DNA of 64,000 bases from an uncultured Collinsella sp. (GCA_900541205.1 UQIV01000002.1:1-64000); one strand, 5' to 3'; shown: positions 29,696 to 38,480, numbered from the stretch's first letter. Notes: a model not told the origin generated them from the letters alone. Translations and numbers: made by a program.

Positions 29696-30571
29696 ATGGA
29701 CATGACGGATATGACGAGGGCGGCCGTGTCGCGCCGTCACTTTTTGCAGCTGGCTGGCGCCGGCATGCTCGCGCTGACGGGGACCGCGCTTACCGGTTGC
29801 GGCAACTCCACCAGCGGCGAGGGCTCCGACAAGGGGTCCAAGCTTGCGGCCATTAAGTCGCGTGGCCATCTGAATGCCGGCGTTAAGAAGGACGTTCCCG
29901 GCTATGGCTATTACGACACCGCCAAGGGCCGCTTTGAGGGCATGGAAGTCGATTTGTGCTACCAGATCGCCGCTGCCGTCTTTGGCGTGAGCTACAAGGA
30001 GGCCCGCGCCCAGGAGCTTGTCGAGTTTACCGACGTAACGCCCAAGACGCGCGGCCCGCTGATCGATAACGGCCAACTTGACGTGGTCGCGGCGACCTAC
30101 ACCATCACCGACGAGCGCAAGAAGAGCTGGGATTTCTCGACGCCGTACCGCACCGACTACGTGGGACTCATGGTCAAGAAGCGTTCGGGCTTTACCTCGA
30201 TTGAGGACCTGGACGGCAAGGTCATTGGCGTGAGCCAGGGTGCTACCACGCAGGGCCTGATCGAGCAGATGATCAAGGACAACGGCTTTAGCTGCAAGCC
30301 CGAGTTTAGGGCCTTTAGCGGCTACCCCATCATCAAGAGTTCGCTCGACGCCGGCAATATCGACGTCTTTGCCATGGACCGCTCCACGCTGGCCGGTTAC
30401 ATGAACGAGACCGTTGAGCTGTTGCAGCCCGAGGTCAAGTTTGGCGAGCAGGGCTACGGCGTGGCGACCAAGAAGGGCTGCGACCTTTCGGCCGTGGTCG
30501 ATCAGGTGATTTGCGATCGCCTGGCCGACGGCTGGCTCGACCAAGAGGTCAAGACCTGGGGTCTTGTATAG
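29696..30571 (+). CDS. Amino acid ABC transporter, substrate-binding lipoprotein (family 3)
   Basis: A protein of about 291 aa. The N-terminus has a twin-arginine motif (SRRHFL) followed by a lipobox (TALTGC), so export by Tat and lipidation are likely. The family 3 fold shows MEVDLCYQIAAAVFG, LDVVAATYTITDERKKSWDFS and GKVIGVSQGATT. It captures an amino acid outside the membrane; the ligand is not predictable. A GTG at 29693 directly precedes the ATG; the ribosome site is weak, perhaps reflecting coupling to the ATPase gene that ends nine bases upstream. Confidence 0.92.
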   Translation: MDMTDMTRAAVSRRHFLQLAGAGMLALTGTALTGCGNSTSGEGSDKGSKLAAIKSRGHLNAGVKKDVPGYGYYDTAKGRFEGMEVDLCYQIAAAVFGVSYKEARAQELVEFTDVTPKTRGPLIDNGQLDVVAATYTITDERKKSWDFSTPYRTDYVGLMVKKRSGFTSIEDLDGKVIGVSQGATTQGLIEQMIKDNGFSCKPEFRAFSGYPIIKSSLDAGNIDVFAMDRSTLAGYMNETVELLQPEVKFGEQGYGVATKKGCDLSAVVDQVICDRLADGWLDQEVKTWGLV

Positions 30572-30596
30572 GCGCATCGTCCAAGGAAGGAATCAA

Positions 30597-31343
30597 ATGC
30601 TCGAAGGATTATTTGACGCCGACCGTTGGTCGACGACATTTCAAAACATGGGGCCCTTCTGGGAGGGCTTTGGCGTGACGCTGCAGGTGGTCGTTGCCGG
30701 TCTGCTGCTGTCGCTGGTGCTGGGCACGCTGCTGGGCGTGTTCTCTACCACTCGCTCGCGCTTGCTGCGCGCCATAAGCCGCGTGTACGTGGAGTTTTAC
30801 CAGAACACCCCGTTGCCCGTACAAGTGCTCTTTATGTACATGGCCGGTCCGCAGTTTTTACAGGCCATAACCGGTGCCGACCAGCCGGTGCGCATCGCAC
30901 CGTTCGTGCTGGGCTTCTTGGGTGTGGGCCTGTATCATGCGGCCTACATTTCGGAGGTCATCCGCACCGGTATCGAGGCCGTTCCGCGCGGCCAGATGGA
31001 GGCGGCCCAGAGCCAGGGCTTCACCCGTGCGCAGGCGTACTGGTACATCGTGCTGCCTCAGACATTCAAGATCATTCTGCCGCCGCTGTGTAACCAGGCG
31101 CTCAACCTGGTCAAGAACACGTCGGTGCTGGCGCTTGTGGCCGGCGGCGACCTTATGTACCGTTCCGACAACTTTGTGAGTCTGTACGGTTACCTGCAGG
31201 GATACATCGTCTGCTGCCTTATGTACTTCATCATCTGCTTTCCGCTCGCCATGCTGGTGCAGTGGCTCGAGCGCCGCTCCAAGGAGCGTCCGCGCGGCGT
31301 AAGTCTGGCCGAGCTGGGGCTCGACAACGTAGAGGAGGCCTAG
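30597..31343 (+). CDS. Amino acid ABC transporter permease
   Basis: A protein of 248 aa with five membrane segments and the HisM-type loop (AYISEVIRTGIEAVPRGQMEAAQSQGFTRAQ split here as EAVPRGQMEAAQSQG) that contacts the ATPase. The start at 30597 follows AAGGAAGGA; the frame extends upstream to 30564 inside the binding-protein gene. The second permease begins four bases downstream, so the transporter channel is probably a heterodimer. Confidence 0.93.
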   Translation: MLEGLFDADRWSTTFQNMGPFWEGFGVTLQVVVAGLLLSLVLGTLLGVFSTTRSRLLRAISRVYVEFYQNTPLPVQVLFMYMAGPQFLQAITGADQPVRIAPFVLGFLGVGLYHAAYISEVIRTGIEAVPRGQMEAAQSQGFTRAQAYWYIVLPQTFKIILPPLCNQALNLVKNTSVLALVAGGDLMYRSDNFVSLYGYLQGYIVCCLMYFIICFPLAMLVQWLERRSKERPRGVSLAELGLDNVEEA

Positions 31344-31346
31344 CGC

Positions 31347-31985
31347 ATGGAAATCTTCAACGCGACCAACCTGCTCTACATTTGGGGCGGCTTTGTTAAG
31401 ACAATCGAGATCTCGGCGCTGTCGATCTTTTTCTCGCTCATCTTTGGCACGGTGCTGGCGCTCGTTAAGAGCTATGCGCCCCGCCCGTTCCGTATTTTGG
31501 TGAGCGCCTATATCGAGCTGTTCCGTTGCACGCCGAACCTGCTGTGGATCCTGTTTATCTACTTTACGGTGCAGGGTTTGGACATTGTGATTTCGACCAT
31601 CGCCTTTACGCTGTTTACCAGCGCTGTTATGGCCGAGATTGTGCGCGGCGGCCTCAACTCGATTCCGCGCGGCCAGTTTGAGGCGGCGCAGAGCCAGGGC
31701 TTCGGCTTCTTTGCCACCATGCGCTACATTATTCTGCCGCAGACGTTTAAGACGATCATTCCGGCGCTGTTTAGCCAGTGCACGACCGTCATCAAGGACA
31801 GCTCGTATCTTTCGGGAATTAACGTGGCCGAGCTCATGTACACGGCAAACGTCGTGATGGCCCACGCGATCGACCTGTCGCAGGTGCTTATGCTCTACGG
31901 CCTGGTGTTTGCGATGTACTTTGTGCTCAACTTTGGCATCTCGCTGCTGGTGAGGGCGTATCAACGCCGCATCGTAGCAGCGTAG
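31347..31985 (+). CDS. Amino acid ABC transporter permease, second subunit
   Basis: A protein of 212 aa of the same HisMQ family. It has the loop SIPRGQFEAAQSQGFGF and FRCTPNLLWILFIYF corresponding to the partner's YQNTPLPVQVLF. It is the last gene of the ATPase-lipoprotein-permease-permease operon. A perfect palindrome starts three bases after its stop. Confidence 0.93.
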   Translation: MEIFNATNLLYIWGGFVKTIEISALSIFFSLIFGTVLALVKSYAPRPFRILVSAYIELFRCTPNLLWILFIYFTVQGLDIVISTIAFTLFTSAVMAEIVRGGLNSIPRGQFEAAQSQGFGFFATMRYIILPQTFKTIIPALFSQCTTVIKDSSYLSGINVAELMYTANVVMAHAIDLSQVLMLYGLVFAMYFVLNFGISLLVRAYQRRIVAA

Positions 31986-31987
31986 AA

Positions 31988-32016
31988 TGTGGCAAAGGGA
32001 CAGTCCCTTTGCCACA
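31988..32016. repeat. 29-base perfect palindrome with GGGAC centre
   Basis: TGTGGCAAAGGGAC and GTCCCTTTGCCACA pair over 14 bp with one base between. It is a compact variant of family A (AAAGGGAC / GTCCCTTT). It fills almost the whole gap between the permease stop and the next ribosome site, so it may terminate or insulate. Confidence 0.75.
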
Positions 32017-32033
32017 TAGAGAAAGGAATCGCG

Positions 32034-32657
32034 ATGAGCGATCTGGAGAATAAGAAGAATCCTGTGGTCATTACCATCGCGCGCGACTTTGGCGCCGAGG
32101 GCCACGAGATTGGTCGCATGCTTGCCGACGAGTTGGGGATTCCGCTGTACGATAACGAGCTGCTGGTACGTGCTTCGCTGCGCACAGGCGAGTCGCTCGA
32201 CAAGATGGCCGCTTACGACGAGCGCCTGGCCGTGGAGAACATGGCGTTTCTGCCCGACCGCTACGATGCCCGTTCGTACTCGGACAAGTTATTCCAAAAG
32301 ATGAGCCAGGTGATCTTGGACCTGGGCGAGACCGAGAGCTGCATTATCGAGGGCCGCCTGTCCGATTATCTGCTGCGCAACAACCCCAACCACATTGCCG
32401 TGCTAGTGACCGCTCCCTTTGAGGACCGCGTCGAGATCGTGCGCAAGAAGCGCGGCCTTAACAAAAAGAAGGGCGCTAAGCTGGTTAAACAGCAGCAGAA
32501 GGCGCGCGAGGCATTTTACAAGCGTTACAGTGCCGGAAAGTGGAAGATGACGAGCGGTAAAGACATCGTCGTCAACCGTGCCAAGCTGGGCCGTGAGGGT
32601 TGCAAAGACGTTATCGCCGCGGCCTACCGCTACAAAGTAGCGCAGCTCGAAGGCTAG
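32034..32657 (+). CDS. Cytidylate kinase-like family protein
   Basis: A protein of 207 aa. It starts with VVITIARDFGAEGHEIGRMLA, a modified P-loop (GAEGHEIG) typical of the cytidylate kinase-like family rather than true Cmk, then LGIPLYDNELL and SCIIEGRLSDYLL. Substrate is unproven; such proteins are common in gut Firmicutes and Actinobacteria. The start at 32034 follows GAGAAAGGAATCGCG; the frame extends upstream through the palindrome but lacks support. Confidence 0.8.
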   Translation: MSDLENKKNPVVITIARDFGAEGHEIGRMLADELGIPLYDNELLVRASLRTGESLDKMAAYDERLAVENMAFLPDRYDARSYSDKLFQKMSQVILDLGETESCIIEGRLSDYLLRNNPNHIAVLVTAPFEDRVEIVRKKRGLNKKKGAKLVKQQQKAREAFYKRYSAGKWKMTSGKDIVVNRAKLGREGCKDVIAAAYRYKVAQLEG

Positions 32658-32663
32658 CCGACC

Positions 32664-32704
32664 AAAACCACCGCAAAGGGGACAGCACCTTTGTGGTGGT
32701 TTTT
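32664..32704 (+). terminator. Family-A hairpin acting as terminator
   Basis: AAAACCACCGCAAAGG pairs with CCTTTGTGGTGGTTTT (one G-U) around GGACAGCA, followed by TGTTTTAG. This copy has a proper T-run. Confidence 0.8.
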
Positions 32705-32747
32705 GTTTTAGGCAGAGAAAGTCAACTGGTTCTGCCGGGGTCGGTCG

Positions 32748-32816
32748 CTCAAAGAACTCAAGGATGCTCAAAAAACTCAAAGATACTCAAAGAAATTAAA
32801 GATCGTAGGGGCATAA
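32748..32816 (+). promoter_or_regulatory. Phased CTCAA direct repeats and -10 box upstream of the ATPase gene
   Basis: CTCAA occurs at 32748, 32757, 32767, 32776 and 32786, i.e. every 9-10 bases, as variants of CTCAAAG. A -10-like CATAAT lies at 32811-32816. Repeats on one helical face just upstream of a promoter suggest a binding site for a multimeric activator or repressor; this is inference from the pattern. Confidence 0.45.
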
Positions 32817-32845
32817 TTAAGTTGAATGAGTTCAAGGGAGGCTTT

Positions 32846-33961
32846 ATGGCGGCACCGACGGCGTACAGGCAGGCAAATCCATTCACGCCGATGTTCGGAC
32901 GTGTACCGGCGTATATGGCCGGCCGCGAGCAAATCATCGATGATATGGTGCTGGCGTTTGAAAATGACGATTCCGATCCCAATCTTTGCTCGGTTTTCTA
33001 TGGTGCGCGTGGTACAGGTAAAACGGCGCTTTTGGCATATCTATCGTACCGCGCCCAGCAAGAAGGTTGGATTACAGCGAATGTGACAGCCTCGGAGGGG
33101 ATGCTCGAAGACATTTTGCAGCGCCTCAACGAATCAGCCGCCCATCTGATCGAAAAGCCCGCTTCTAGGCGTGTGAACAGTGTCGGCATTGCCCCCGTAG
33201 GGAGCATGAGCTGGGAAAACATCGATATTGAATTTGAGGGCGCTAACTGGCGCACTAAGATGAACGCTCTGTTTGCTCAGCTTGAAGCGACTGACACCGG
33301 GGTGCTTATCGCCGTTGACGAAGTGGATGCATCGTTTGCGCAAATGACAGAGCTTGTTACTACCTATCAGCACTTTGTAAGCGAGAATAAAAAGGTAGCT
33401 TTGCTTATGGCGGGACTGCCGTTTCGCGTGCTGGCGCTGCTGACGGGGAAATCGACATCGTTTCTTCGTCGCGCAGCTCAACATTCGCTGGGATCAATTT
33501 CACCGACTGAGGTAAAGGAAGCGTTTCGACTGACGATTGAGGACGGCGGCAAGACGATTTCTGATGAGGCGGTTGACCTTGCTGCCAAGGCGATCGATGG
33601 TTTTCCATTTATGTTCCAATTGGTGGGGTATCGGGCATGGAATGCTTCGCGCCAAGCCTCCGAGGTTTCTATTGAGGATGTCGAACGAGGCGCGAAACTT
33701 GCGCAAGAGGAGCTGGAATCGCGAGTTTTCGCTTCGACAGCGGCGGAACTTTCACGAGGGGACCTGGATTTTCTTCGTGCAATGAATCCGGTTGGGACAA
33801 CAACCAGGCAAGAGCTGGCAGCGAGGCTTAAGAAAAGTTCCGGTTCGATTTCAACGTATAAAAAGCGTCTGGTAGAGGCGGGGGTAATTGAAGAACCTCT
33901 GCAAGGACGTTTTGAATTTGCGCTGCCAGGCTTCGGCCGATATGTGGCATCGCTTTGCTAG
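32846..33961 (+). CDS. AAA ATPase with C-terminal winged-helix-like region
   Basis: A protein of 371 aa. An N-terminal NPFTPMFGRVPAYMAGREQII leads into Walker A YGARGTGKTALL; Walker B is GVLIAVDEVDAS; a sensor region ALLMAGLPFRVLALL follows. The last 80 residues (DFLRAMNPVGTTTRQELAARL, KKSSGSISTYKKRLVEAGVI) look like a winged helix. The layout recalls Orc1/Cdc6-like or MalT-like STAND-type ATPases found as solitary accessory genes. Base composition is AT-richer than neighbours, suggesting transfer. The ATG at 32846 follows AAGGGAGG; the frame runs upstream to 32600. Function unknown. Confidence 0.75.
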   Translation: MAAPTAYRQANPFTPMFGRVPAYMAGREQIIDDMVLAFENDDSDPNLCSVFYGARGTGKTALLAYLSYRAQQEGWITANVTASEGMLEDILQRLNESAAHLIEKPASRRVNSVGIAPVGSMSWENIDIEFEGANWRTKMNALFAQLEATDTGVLIAVDEVDASFAQMTELVTTYQHFVSENKKVALLMAGLPFRVLALLTGKSTSFLRRAAQHSLGSISPTEVKEAFRLTIEDGGKTISDEAVDLAAKAIDGFPFMFQLVGYRAWNASRQASEVSIEDVERGAKLAQEELESRVFASTAAELSRGDLDFLRAMNPVGTTTRQELAARLKKSSGSISTYKKRLVEAGVIEEPLQGRFEFALPGFGRYVASLC

Positions 33962-34001
33962 AGGGTTGTTGCTGCGAAAGATCGCTTCGTGTCCTTTAGC
34001 T

Positions 34002-34058
34002 GTCTCGATCTGTAACAATAAGCCTGCTTTTAGGGACCTATCTGTTACAGATTGAGAC
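34002..34058. repeat. 57-bp palindrome, family B copy 1
   Basis: Arms GTCTCGATCTGTAACA (34002-34017) and TGTTACAGATTGAGAC (34043-34058) flank a 25-base centre. The arms pair with one G-U. Seven more copies with the same total length and spacing occur in the window. Confidence 0.9.
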
Positions 34059-34088
34059 AAACTGGCAGAGTGACCTTCTGCTCCGCTC

Positions 34089-34127
34089 AAACCACCACAA
34101 AGGGGACAGGCACCTTTGTGGTGGTTT
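34089..34127. repeat. Family-A hairpin following family B copy 1
   Basis: AAACCACCACAAAGG pairs perfectly with CCTTTGTGGTGGTTT around GGACAGGCA. T-rich sequence follows (TTTTTGTTTTAG), so on the + strand it is terminator-like, although the luxR-type gene read from the minus strand ends six bases later. Confidence 0.85.
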
Positions 34128-34132
34128 TTGTT

Positions 34133-35536
34133 TTAGGCCGAGGGGAAGGCTTTGGTGAGACCGGCGCGCGTTTGCGTGTCGGTCTTTTGGTAGATAGAGC
34201 TCAGGTGGCGCTGTACCATGCGCATCGAGATACCGAGCTCCTCGGCGACCTGCTTGAGCGGGCGTTCATCCTGGGTCACGGCTATGAGCACGTCGACTTC
34301 GCGCGGGGTGAGAGCGTGGTTGGCGATGAAGGTCTGGCGTTGCTCCTCGATGGTGGGGGCGGCGAGTGCTTCTTCTGCCAGCTGCTCGCGCTCGCGCTCC
34401 TGCTCGGTTTGGGGTAGGCGGAACAGGCCGGCTGCCACGAATGCCGCGCAGGCGGCGACGAGCAAAACGAGCGCACCGATCATGATGAGGGCAACGTTGC
34501 CCGAGGTCACAAGTGCCAGCGAGATGCCCGATGTAGTGAATGCGCATGCATTGTTGGCGGCGCGTCCCATGCCGGCCCAGAGGGCGGGCGCATTCATGCG
34601 CGGTGCCAGCTGTGTAAAGGTGGCGGTAAAGAACGTGACAAAAAAGCCTGAGCTCAGGTAAAAGACGACAAGGCCCAGGTTGGGATCGGCGCCGGCCTCC
34701 ACGGCTAGGATGGAAATGGTCGAGAGCACGGCGATGCCGAGCATGACAAGTCCCATGTAGCGGCGTTCGGCAAGATCAAAGATAAGACCGGCGACAAGGC
34801 CGCTTGCCGCCAAAAAGAGGCGCGGCCAGGTTTGCACGGCAATGGTGCCGTGGGCGTTGGAGAGTGTGACCACGTTGTCGAGGGTCGAGAACAAGCAGGC
34901 AAGAATCATGACGAGCGCGATGCTCCAGCACGCCTGCTTGGCGAGGGCGTGCGATGGCTCAACAAAGGGATTGATGGCGGGGTTTGAGCTCTCGGCAGCC
35001 TTTTGGGGAACGACGCTGAGGGCGGAGATGGCGATCGTTACCGCGCCAAGAATGATGAGCTCGACGATGCCGCCGCAATCAATCAGGTTGGTGACGAACT
35101 GCATCAAGATGCCCGCGGCATAGGCTGCTCCTGCGCCGGTGGCGAGTTTGGGGTCATCCTGGAATGCCAACGAAAAGGCATGGTGTGCCGCGGCGCCCAG
35201 TAGGCCGAGTCCGAGGAATGCGAGGCATCCCAGAATTTCGAGCGCAAGCGGGCTCGTGGGGGACTGAATCTGAGTCAATCCCAGGATGGCGATGGGAACG
35301 GCGGCGCTGACAACTGCCTGGGGCTGGCCTTTGCGTTGGGCGAGACCGAGCAGTGGTGCATATCCGATAAAGCCGATGACGCTGGCGCCAAGGATAAAGC
35401 CCTGTGCGATCACAACGCGTTCGGCACCGGCGAGCAGCCCGACGTTGACGTCGAAACGAAACTCGGCGGCAAGGAAGGCGAAGGTGAAGAGCGCGAGTGC
35501 CAGAAGCGCGTTGATTTTAGACCTGCTCAGGTTCAA
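34133..35536 (-). CDS. LuxR-family regulator with an N-terminal multi-membrane-segment domain
   Basis: A protein of 467 aa. About twelve hydrophobic segments (residues 5-385), arranged like a transporter, precede a LuxR-type DNA-binding domain (about 400-467): LTPREVDVLIAVTQDERPLKQVAEELGIS, then a recognition helix and MVQRHLSSIYQKTDTQTR. This combination is common in Eggerthellaceae and other Coriobacteriia, where many paralogues sit beside the genes they control. The sensed signal is unknown. By position it may regulate the divergent surface-protein genes. Confidence 0.85.
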   Translation of the reverse strand: MNLSRSKINALLALALFTFAFLAAEFRFDVNVGLLAGAERVVIAQGFILGASVIGFIGYAPLLGLAQRKGQPQAVVSAAVPIAILGLTQIQSPTSPLALEILGCLAFLGLGLLGAAAHHAFSLAFQDDPKLATGAGAAYAAGILMQFVTNLIDCGGIVELIILGAVTIAISALSVVPQKAAESSNPAINPFVEPSHALAKQACWSIALVMILACLFSTLDNVVTLSNAHGTIAVQTWPRLFLAASGLVAGLIFDLAERRYMGLVMLGIAVLSTISILAVEAGADPNLGLVVFYLSSGFFVTFFTATFTQLAPRMNAPALWAGMGRAANNACAFTTSGISLALVTSGNVALIMIGALVLLVAACAAFVAAGLFRLPQTEQEREREQLAEEALAAPTIEEQRQTFIANHALTPREVDVLIAVTQDERPLKQVAEELGISMRMVQRHLSSIYQKTDTQTRAGLTKAFPSA

Positions 35537-35638
35537 GGACGGTCCTTTGGGTGGACGAATAATCGTGTCCTCGATTGTAGCGTTCCCGGGACGAGTGTGG
35601 CGATGGCGAAATCATATTGAATTAAACCGCAGGTAAAG

Positions 35639-35666
35639 GCCTAGGTTCACATCTACGAACCTAGGC
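35639..35666. repeat. TAGGTTC hairpin upstream of the 793-aa surface protein
   Basis: GCCTAGGTTC pairs with GAACCTAGGC over 10 bp around an 8-base loop. A similar hairpin with the same TAGGTTC/GAACCTA core precedes the next surface gene (38387-38420). Confidence 0.7.
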
Positions 35667-35701
35667 ATACGGAGTCATTTGGCACATCTTGGTGGTACAG
35701 A

Positions 35702-35736
35702 ACCACCGCAAAGGGGACAGGCACCTTTGTGGCGGT
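35702..35736. repeat. Family-A hairpin, imperfect copy
   Basis: ACCACCGCAAAGG faces CCTTTGTGGCGGT around the usual GGACAGGCA; one A-C mismatch and one G-U weaken the stem. It ends 27 bases before the surface-protein start and thus lies in its leader. Confidence 0.75.
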
Positions 35737-35762
35737 ATGTCCCTACGACCAAGGAGGCCGTT

Positions 35763-38144
35763 ATGAACGTAAGCCACTTTGACAAGCAAGCTCAACGTGA
35801 GTCCACCTGCTCGCTGGCTCACGGTACCTGGCGTTGTGCGGGTGCCAAAATAGCTTGCGCCGGCGCGTGTGCGCTTATGGTCGGTCAGTTGCTGCTGCCG
35901 AGCGTGGCGCTGGCGACGGAATGCGCCGATCCCGCCGCTGGGACGGATGAGGTTGCCGCGGCTCCGGTGACGCCGACGGTTGCGGGGGATACGGCTGCAA
36001 CGACCGCACCAGCTGTTTCGACCGCGCCTGCAACCGATGCTGCTCCGGCGGCGCAAGCCACCGTTGAGCCTCAGCAGACGGCCCCGACTGGCGCCACCGA
36101 TGAATCCAACGATGCGGCACCCGCTGAACAAAATACTCCCAGCGACAACGCCGCCACGCCGGCGAATGACGCCGTCATGCCCTGCGGTGTGACCGATGTT
36201 GTTGGCGGCAGCGGCGTTAGGGTCAATATTACGGTGCGGAACAATTACACCGACATCAAGAAAGAAGAAACGATTGAGTATGTGGAGGGGATTGCCCTTG
36301 TAGATGGAGACCAGTCTGCTCTCGATGGTAGCGCTTTGACTTTTATCGGCCTGGGGGACTTGATCGTCCATGCGGCGTATGACAGTGCGAGCAATAAAAC
36401 AACGCTTACCCTGGATATCAGCAAGATTCAGAGACAGAAGGAGGAGCAGAAGTACTTTACGGAGTACAAGGAGAATAAGTCCAAGATGACGACCACCTAT
36501 GATGGATCCAAGCTTACGTATACGGGTACAGAGCCCGGGAATATCATCATCGGTGATCCGGACGACGCCTTTAAAGGAGACACCGAGGCGACCGGGAAAC
36601 CCACTATTAACGAGATCCGGGATGACTACTACACCCGCACCCATGTCTACGAGAGGGCGTGCCTTGTTATCCCGGCAGCGGAATCAGAATCGGAATCCAT
36701 CTCCTTTGCCAATGTTCAGAATACGAACTTCAATTGGCAGCTGGATACTGGTCCGCAGGCGACGGCAGGTGTCCCTAACTACGATGCAGATAAATACGAA
36801 ATCGCTTATGAATGCTGGCAGGAATTTGAAAACAACGAACCCGTTGCTGCCTGGTATTCCGATAACGGCTCACATGGTTCCCTGCCGACTATTACAAAGT
36901 TTAAAAGCGGGAAAGAGTACGTGTATTCTCTTATGCTGAAGCCAAAAGACGGATATTCCTTCAGCGATGAAACCGTTGTTACCGTAAACGGGGAAACCGT
37001 AAAGTCGAGTCTAAGCGGAGAATTCCTGTATGTCCCTGCTATTAAAACAATTACGATGCCTGCTTCGTCGGAAAACGAAGCTCTTGAGAATCTAAACGTC
37101 AACGATGTGAAAACCGACTACGCGCCCGGCGAGGCGCCGCGTGCGACCGCGACGATTCCTGCCGCCGATGCCGATAAGTATGAGATCGCCTATGAGTGCT
37201 GGGAAGAGATGGATGGCAGCGACCCTGCGGAGCTCAAGCCCGTTGCCTTCTGGTATTCCGACCCCGCAAAGTACACGCCGGGCATGAAGAAGATTGACCA
37301 CTTCGAGGAGGGCAAGTTCTACATGTACTCCGTTGAGCTGAGGCTCAAGGGCGACAATACCGTGTCTGATGGCTGCGAAATGAACGTCAACGGCCATTGG
37401 GTGCACCACATCAAGACCGTCAACGGCGTCTTTGCGCCCAATGCTGGCAATATGTTGTGCGAGCAGCCAATCGACGAATGGCGTGCCATCGACGTTATAG
37501 AGATCAACGGCGCCACGACCACCTTTAAGGCGGGCGATAAGCCGGTCTTTACGGCGGGCACTCCGACTGACTCGGACTCTATTCTCCAATGCGAGTTCTG
37601 GACGGGCAGCGACGGCAGCGAAGTGAACTCTCAGAAGTTCTGGGATCAGAACATCACGAATCACATCGACGTCTTTAAGCCCGGCGTGACCTATCGCTAC
37701 GGCGTCTACCTCAAGTCCGCGCGCGGCTTCTACTTCACGCCCGACACCAAGCTGGTGATCAACGGCGTGGAATGCGGCTACCAGGTTGCGGATAGCGTAT
37801 CCGATGACGACACCGGTTGGATCTATACCCTGTGGCTCAACACCGATCTGACCTTTACGCCTGAAGCCACGCCGGCTCCCGATCCGCAGCCCACGCCGGA
37901 TCCCAATCCGACACCGCAGCCTGAGACCAAGCCCGAGGCCAAACCTGAAGCTAAACCCTCGGCCAAACCGGCTACGACCACCACGGTGAGCAAGACGGTT
38001 GAGAAAGCCACGCCGGCCAAAAAGTCCGCCGCCGTCCTGGCCGCCACGGGCGACACCACCGCGATGACGGTCACCGCCCTGGGCATCGTCGGTGCAACCG
38101 TTGCCGCCGCAGGCATCGCCGCGACCAAGCGCCGCAAGCGCTAG
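35763..38144 (+). CDS. Large wall-anchored surface protein with three repeat modules
   Basis: A protein of 793 aa. A signal peptide ends near ACALMVGQLLLPSVALA; an Ala/Thr/Pro-rich low-complexity stretch follows (residues 60-140). Three related modules, about residues 340-426, 456-553 and 579-680, share YEIAYECW or ILQCEFW, a Trp/Tyr/Phe patch, F..GK/V.Y.Y and a final NGE/NGH/NGV turn. A PDPQPTPDPNPTPQPETKP wall-spanning region, the sorting motif LAATGD, a membrane segment and KRRKR complete it. AAGGAGG precedes the ATG. Ligand unknown; host or matrix binding is only a guess. Confidence 0.85.
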   Translation: MNVSHFDKQAQRESTCSLAHGTWRCAGAKIACAGACALMVGQLLLPSVALATECADPAAGTDEVAAAPVTPTVAGDTAATTAPAVSTAPATDAAPAAQATVEPQQTAPTGATDESNDAAPAEQNTPSDNAATPANDAVMPCGVTDVVGGSGVRVNITVRNNYTDIKKEETIEYVEGIALVDGDQSALDGSALTFIGLGDLIVHAAYDSASNKTTLTLDISKIQRQKEEQKYFTEYKENKSKMTTTYDGSKLTYTGTEPGNIIIGDPDDAFKGDTEATGKPTINEIRDDYYTRTHVYERACLVIPAAESESESISFANVQNTNFNWQLDTGPQATAGVPNYDADKYEIAYECWQEFENNEPVAAWYSDNGSHGSLPTITKFKSGKEYVYSLMLKPKDGYSFSDETVVTVNGETVKSSLSGEFLYVPAIKTITMPASSENEALENLNVNDVKTDYAPGEAPRATATIPAADADKYEIAYECWEEMDGSDPAELKPVAFWYSDPAKYTPGMKKIDHFEEGKFYMYSVELRLKGDNTVSDGCEMNVNGHWVHHIKTVNGVFAPNAGNMLCEQPIDEWRAIDVIEINGATTTFKAGDKPVFTAGTPTDSDSILQCEFWTGSDGSEVNSQKFWDQNITNHIDVFKPGVTYRYGVYLKSARGFYFTPDTKLVINGVECGYQVADSVSDDDTGWIYTLWLNTDLTFTPEATPAPDPQPTPDPNPTPQPETKPEAKPEAKPSAKPATTTTVSKTVEKATPAKKSAAVLAATGDTTAMTVTALGIVGATVAAAGIAATKRRKR

Positions 38145-38180
38145 GTTTTGGTGACGGCGCCCATCCTCGGCTTTTGCAAG

Positions 38181-38318
38181 ATCTCAATCTGTAACACCAA
38201 GCTGCCCAAAACGGCTCCAGATGTTACAGATTGAGATGAACCGAATGGCCGCCAATCTAATGTCTCGATCCGTAACACCAGGCGGGGAATTTGACCTCTA
38301 ACTGTTACAGATCGAGAC
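38181..38318. repeat. Two family-B 57-bp palindromes in tandem (copies 2 and 3)
   Basis: Copy 2 is 38181-38237 (ATCTCAATCTGTAACA / TGTTACAGATTGAGAT). Copy 3 is 38262-38318 (GTCTCGATCCGTAACA / TGTTACAGATCGAGAC). Start-to-start distance is 81 bases. The arm differences between the two copies are mostly matched by complementary changes. Confidence 0.92.
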
Positions 38319-38340
38319 AAACCGACCGGCCGAGTCCAGG

Positions 38341-38375
38341 ACCACCGCAAAGGTGCCTGTCCCCTTTGCGGTGGT
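38341..38375. repeat. Family-A hairpin after family B copies 2-3
   Basis: ACCACCGCAAAGG pairs perfectly with CCTTTGCGGTGGT around TGCCTGTCC. Compared with the copy at 34089-34127, the G in CCGC is matched by a C in GCGG, a compensatory change, and the loop is the reverse complement. Confidence 0.88.
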
Positions 38376-38386
38376 TTGCGCAGATA

Positions 38387-38420
38387 GAACGGTAGGTTCG
38401 TATATATGAACCTACCGTTC
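38387..38420 (+). terminator. TAGGTTC hairpin with T-run before the 2205-aa surface protein
   Basis: GAACGGTAGGTTC pairs with GAACCTACCGTTC (13 bp) around GTATATAT and is followed by GCTTTGTTTTT. It may terminate transcription from the upstream surface gene or attenuate the downstream one. Confidence 0.7.
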
Positions 38421-38480
38421 GCTTTGTTTTTGGACGACGATTACGCTGGATGACTTTTGGTTTGCAAGAAAGGAACGACC

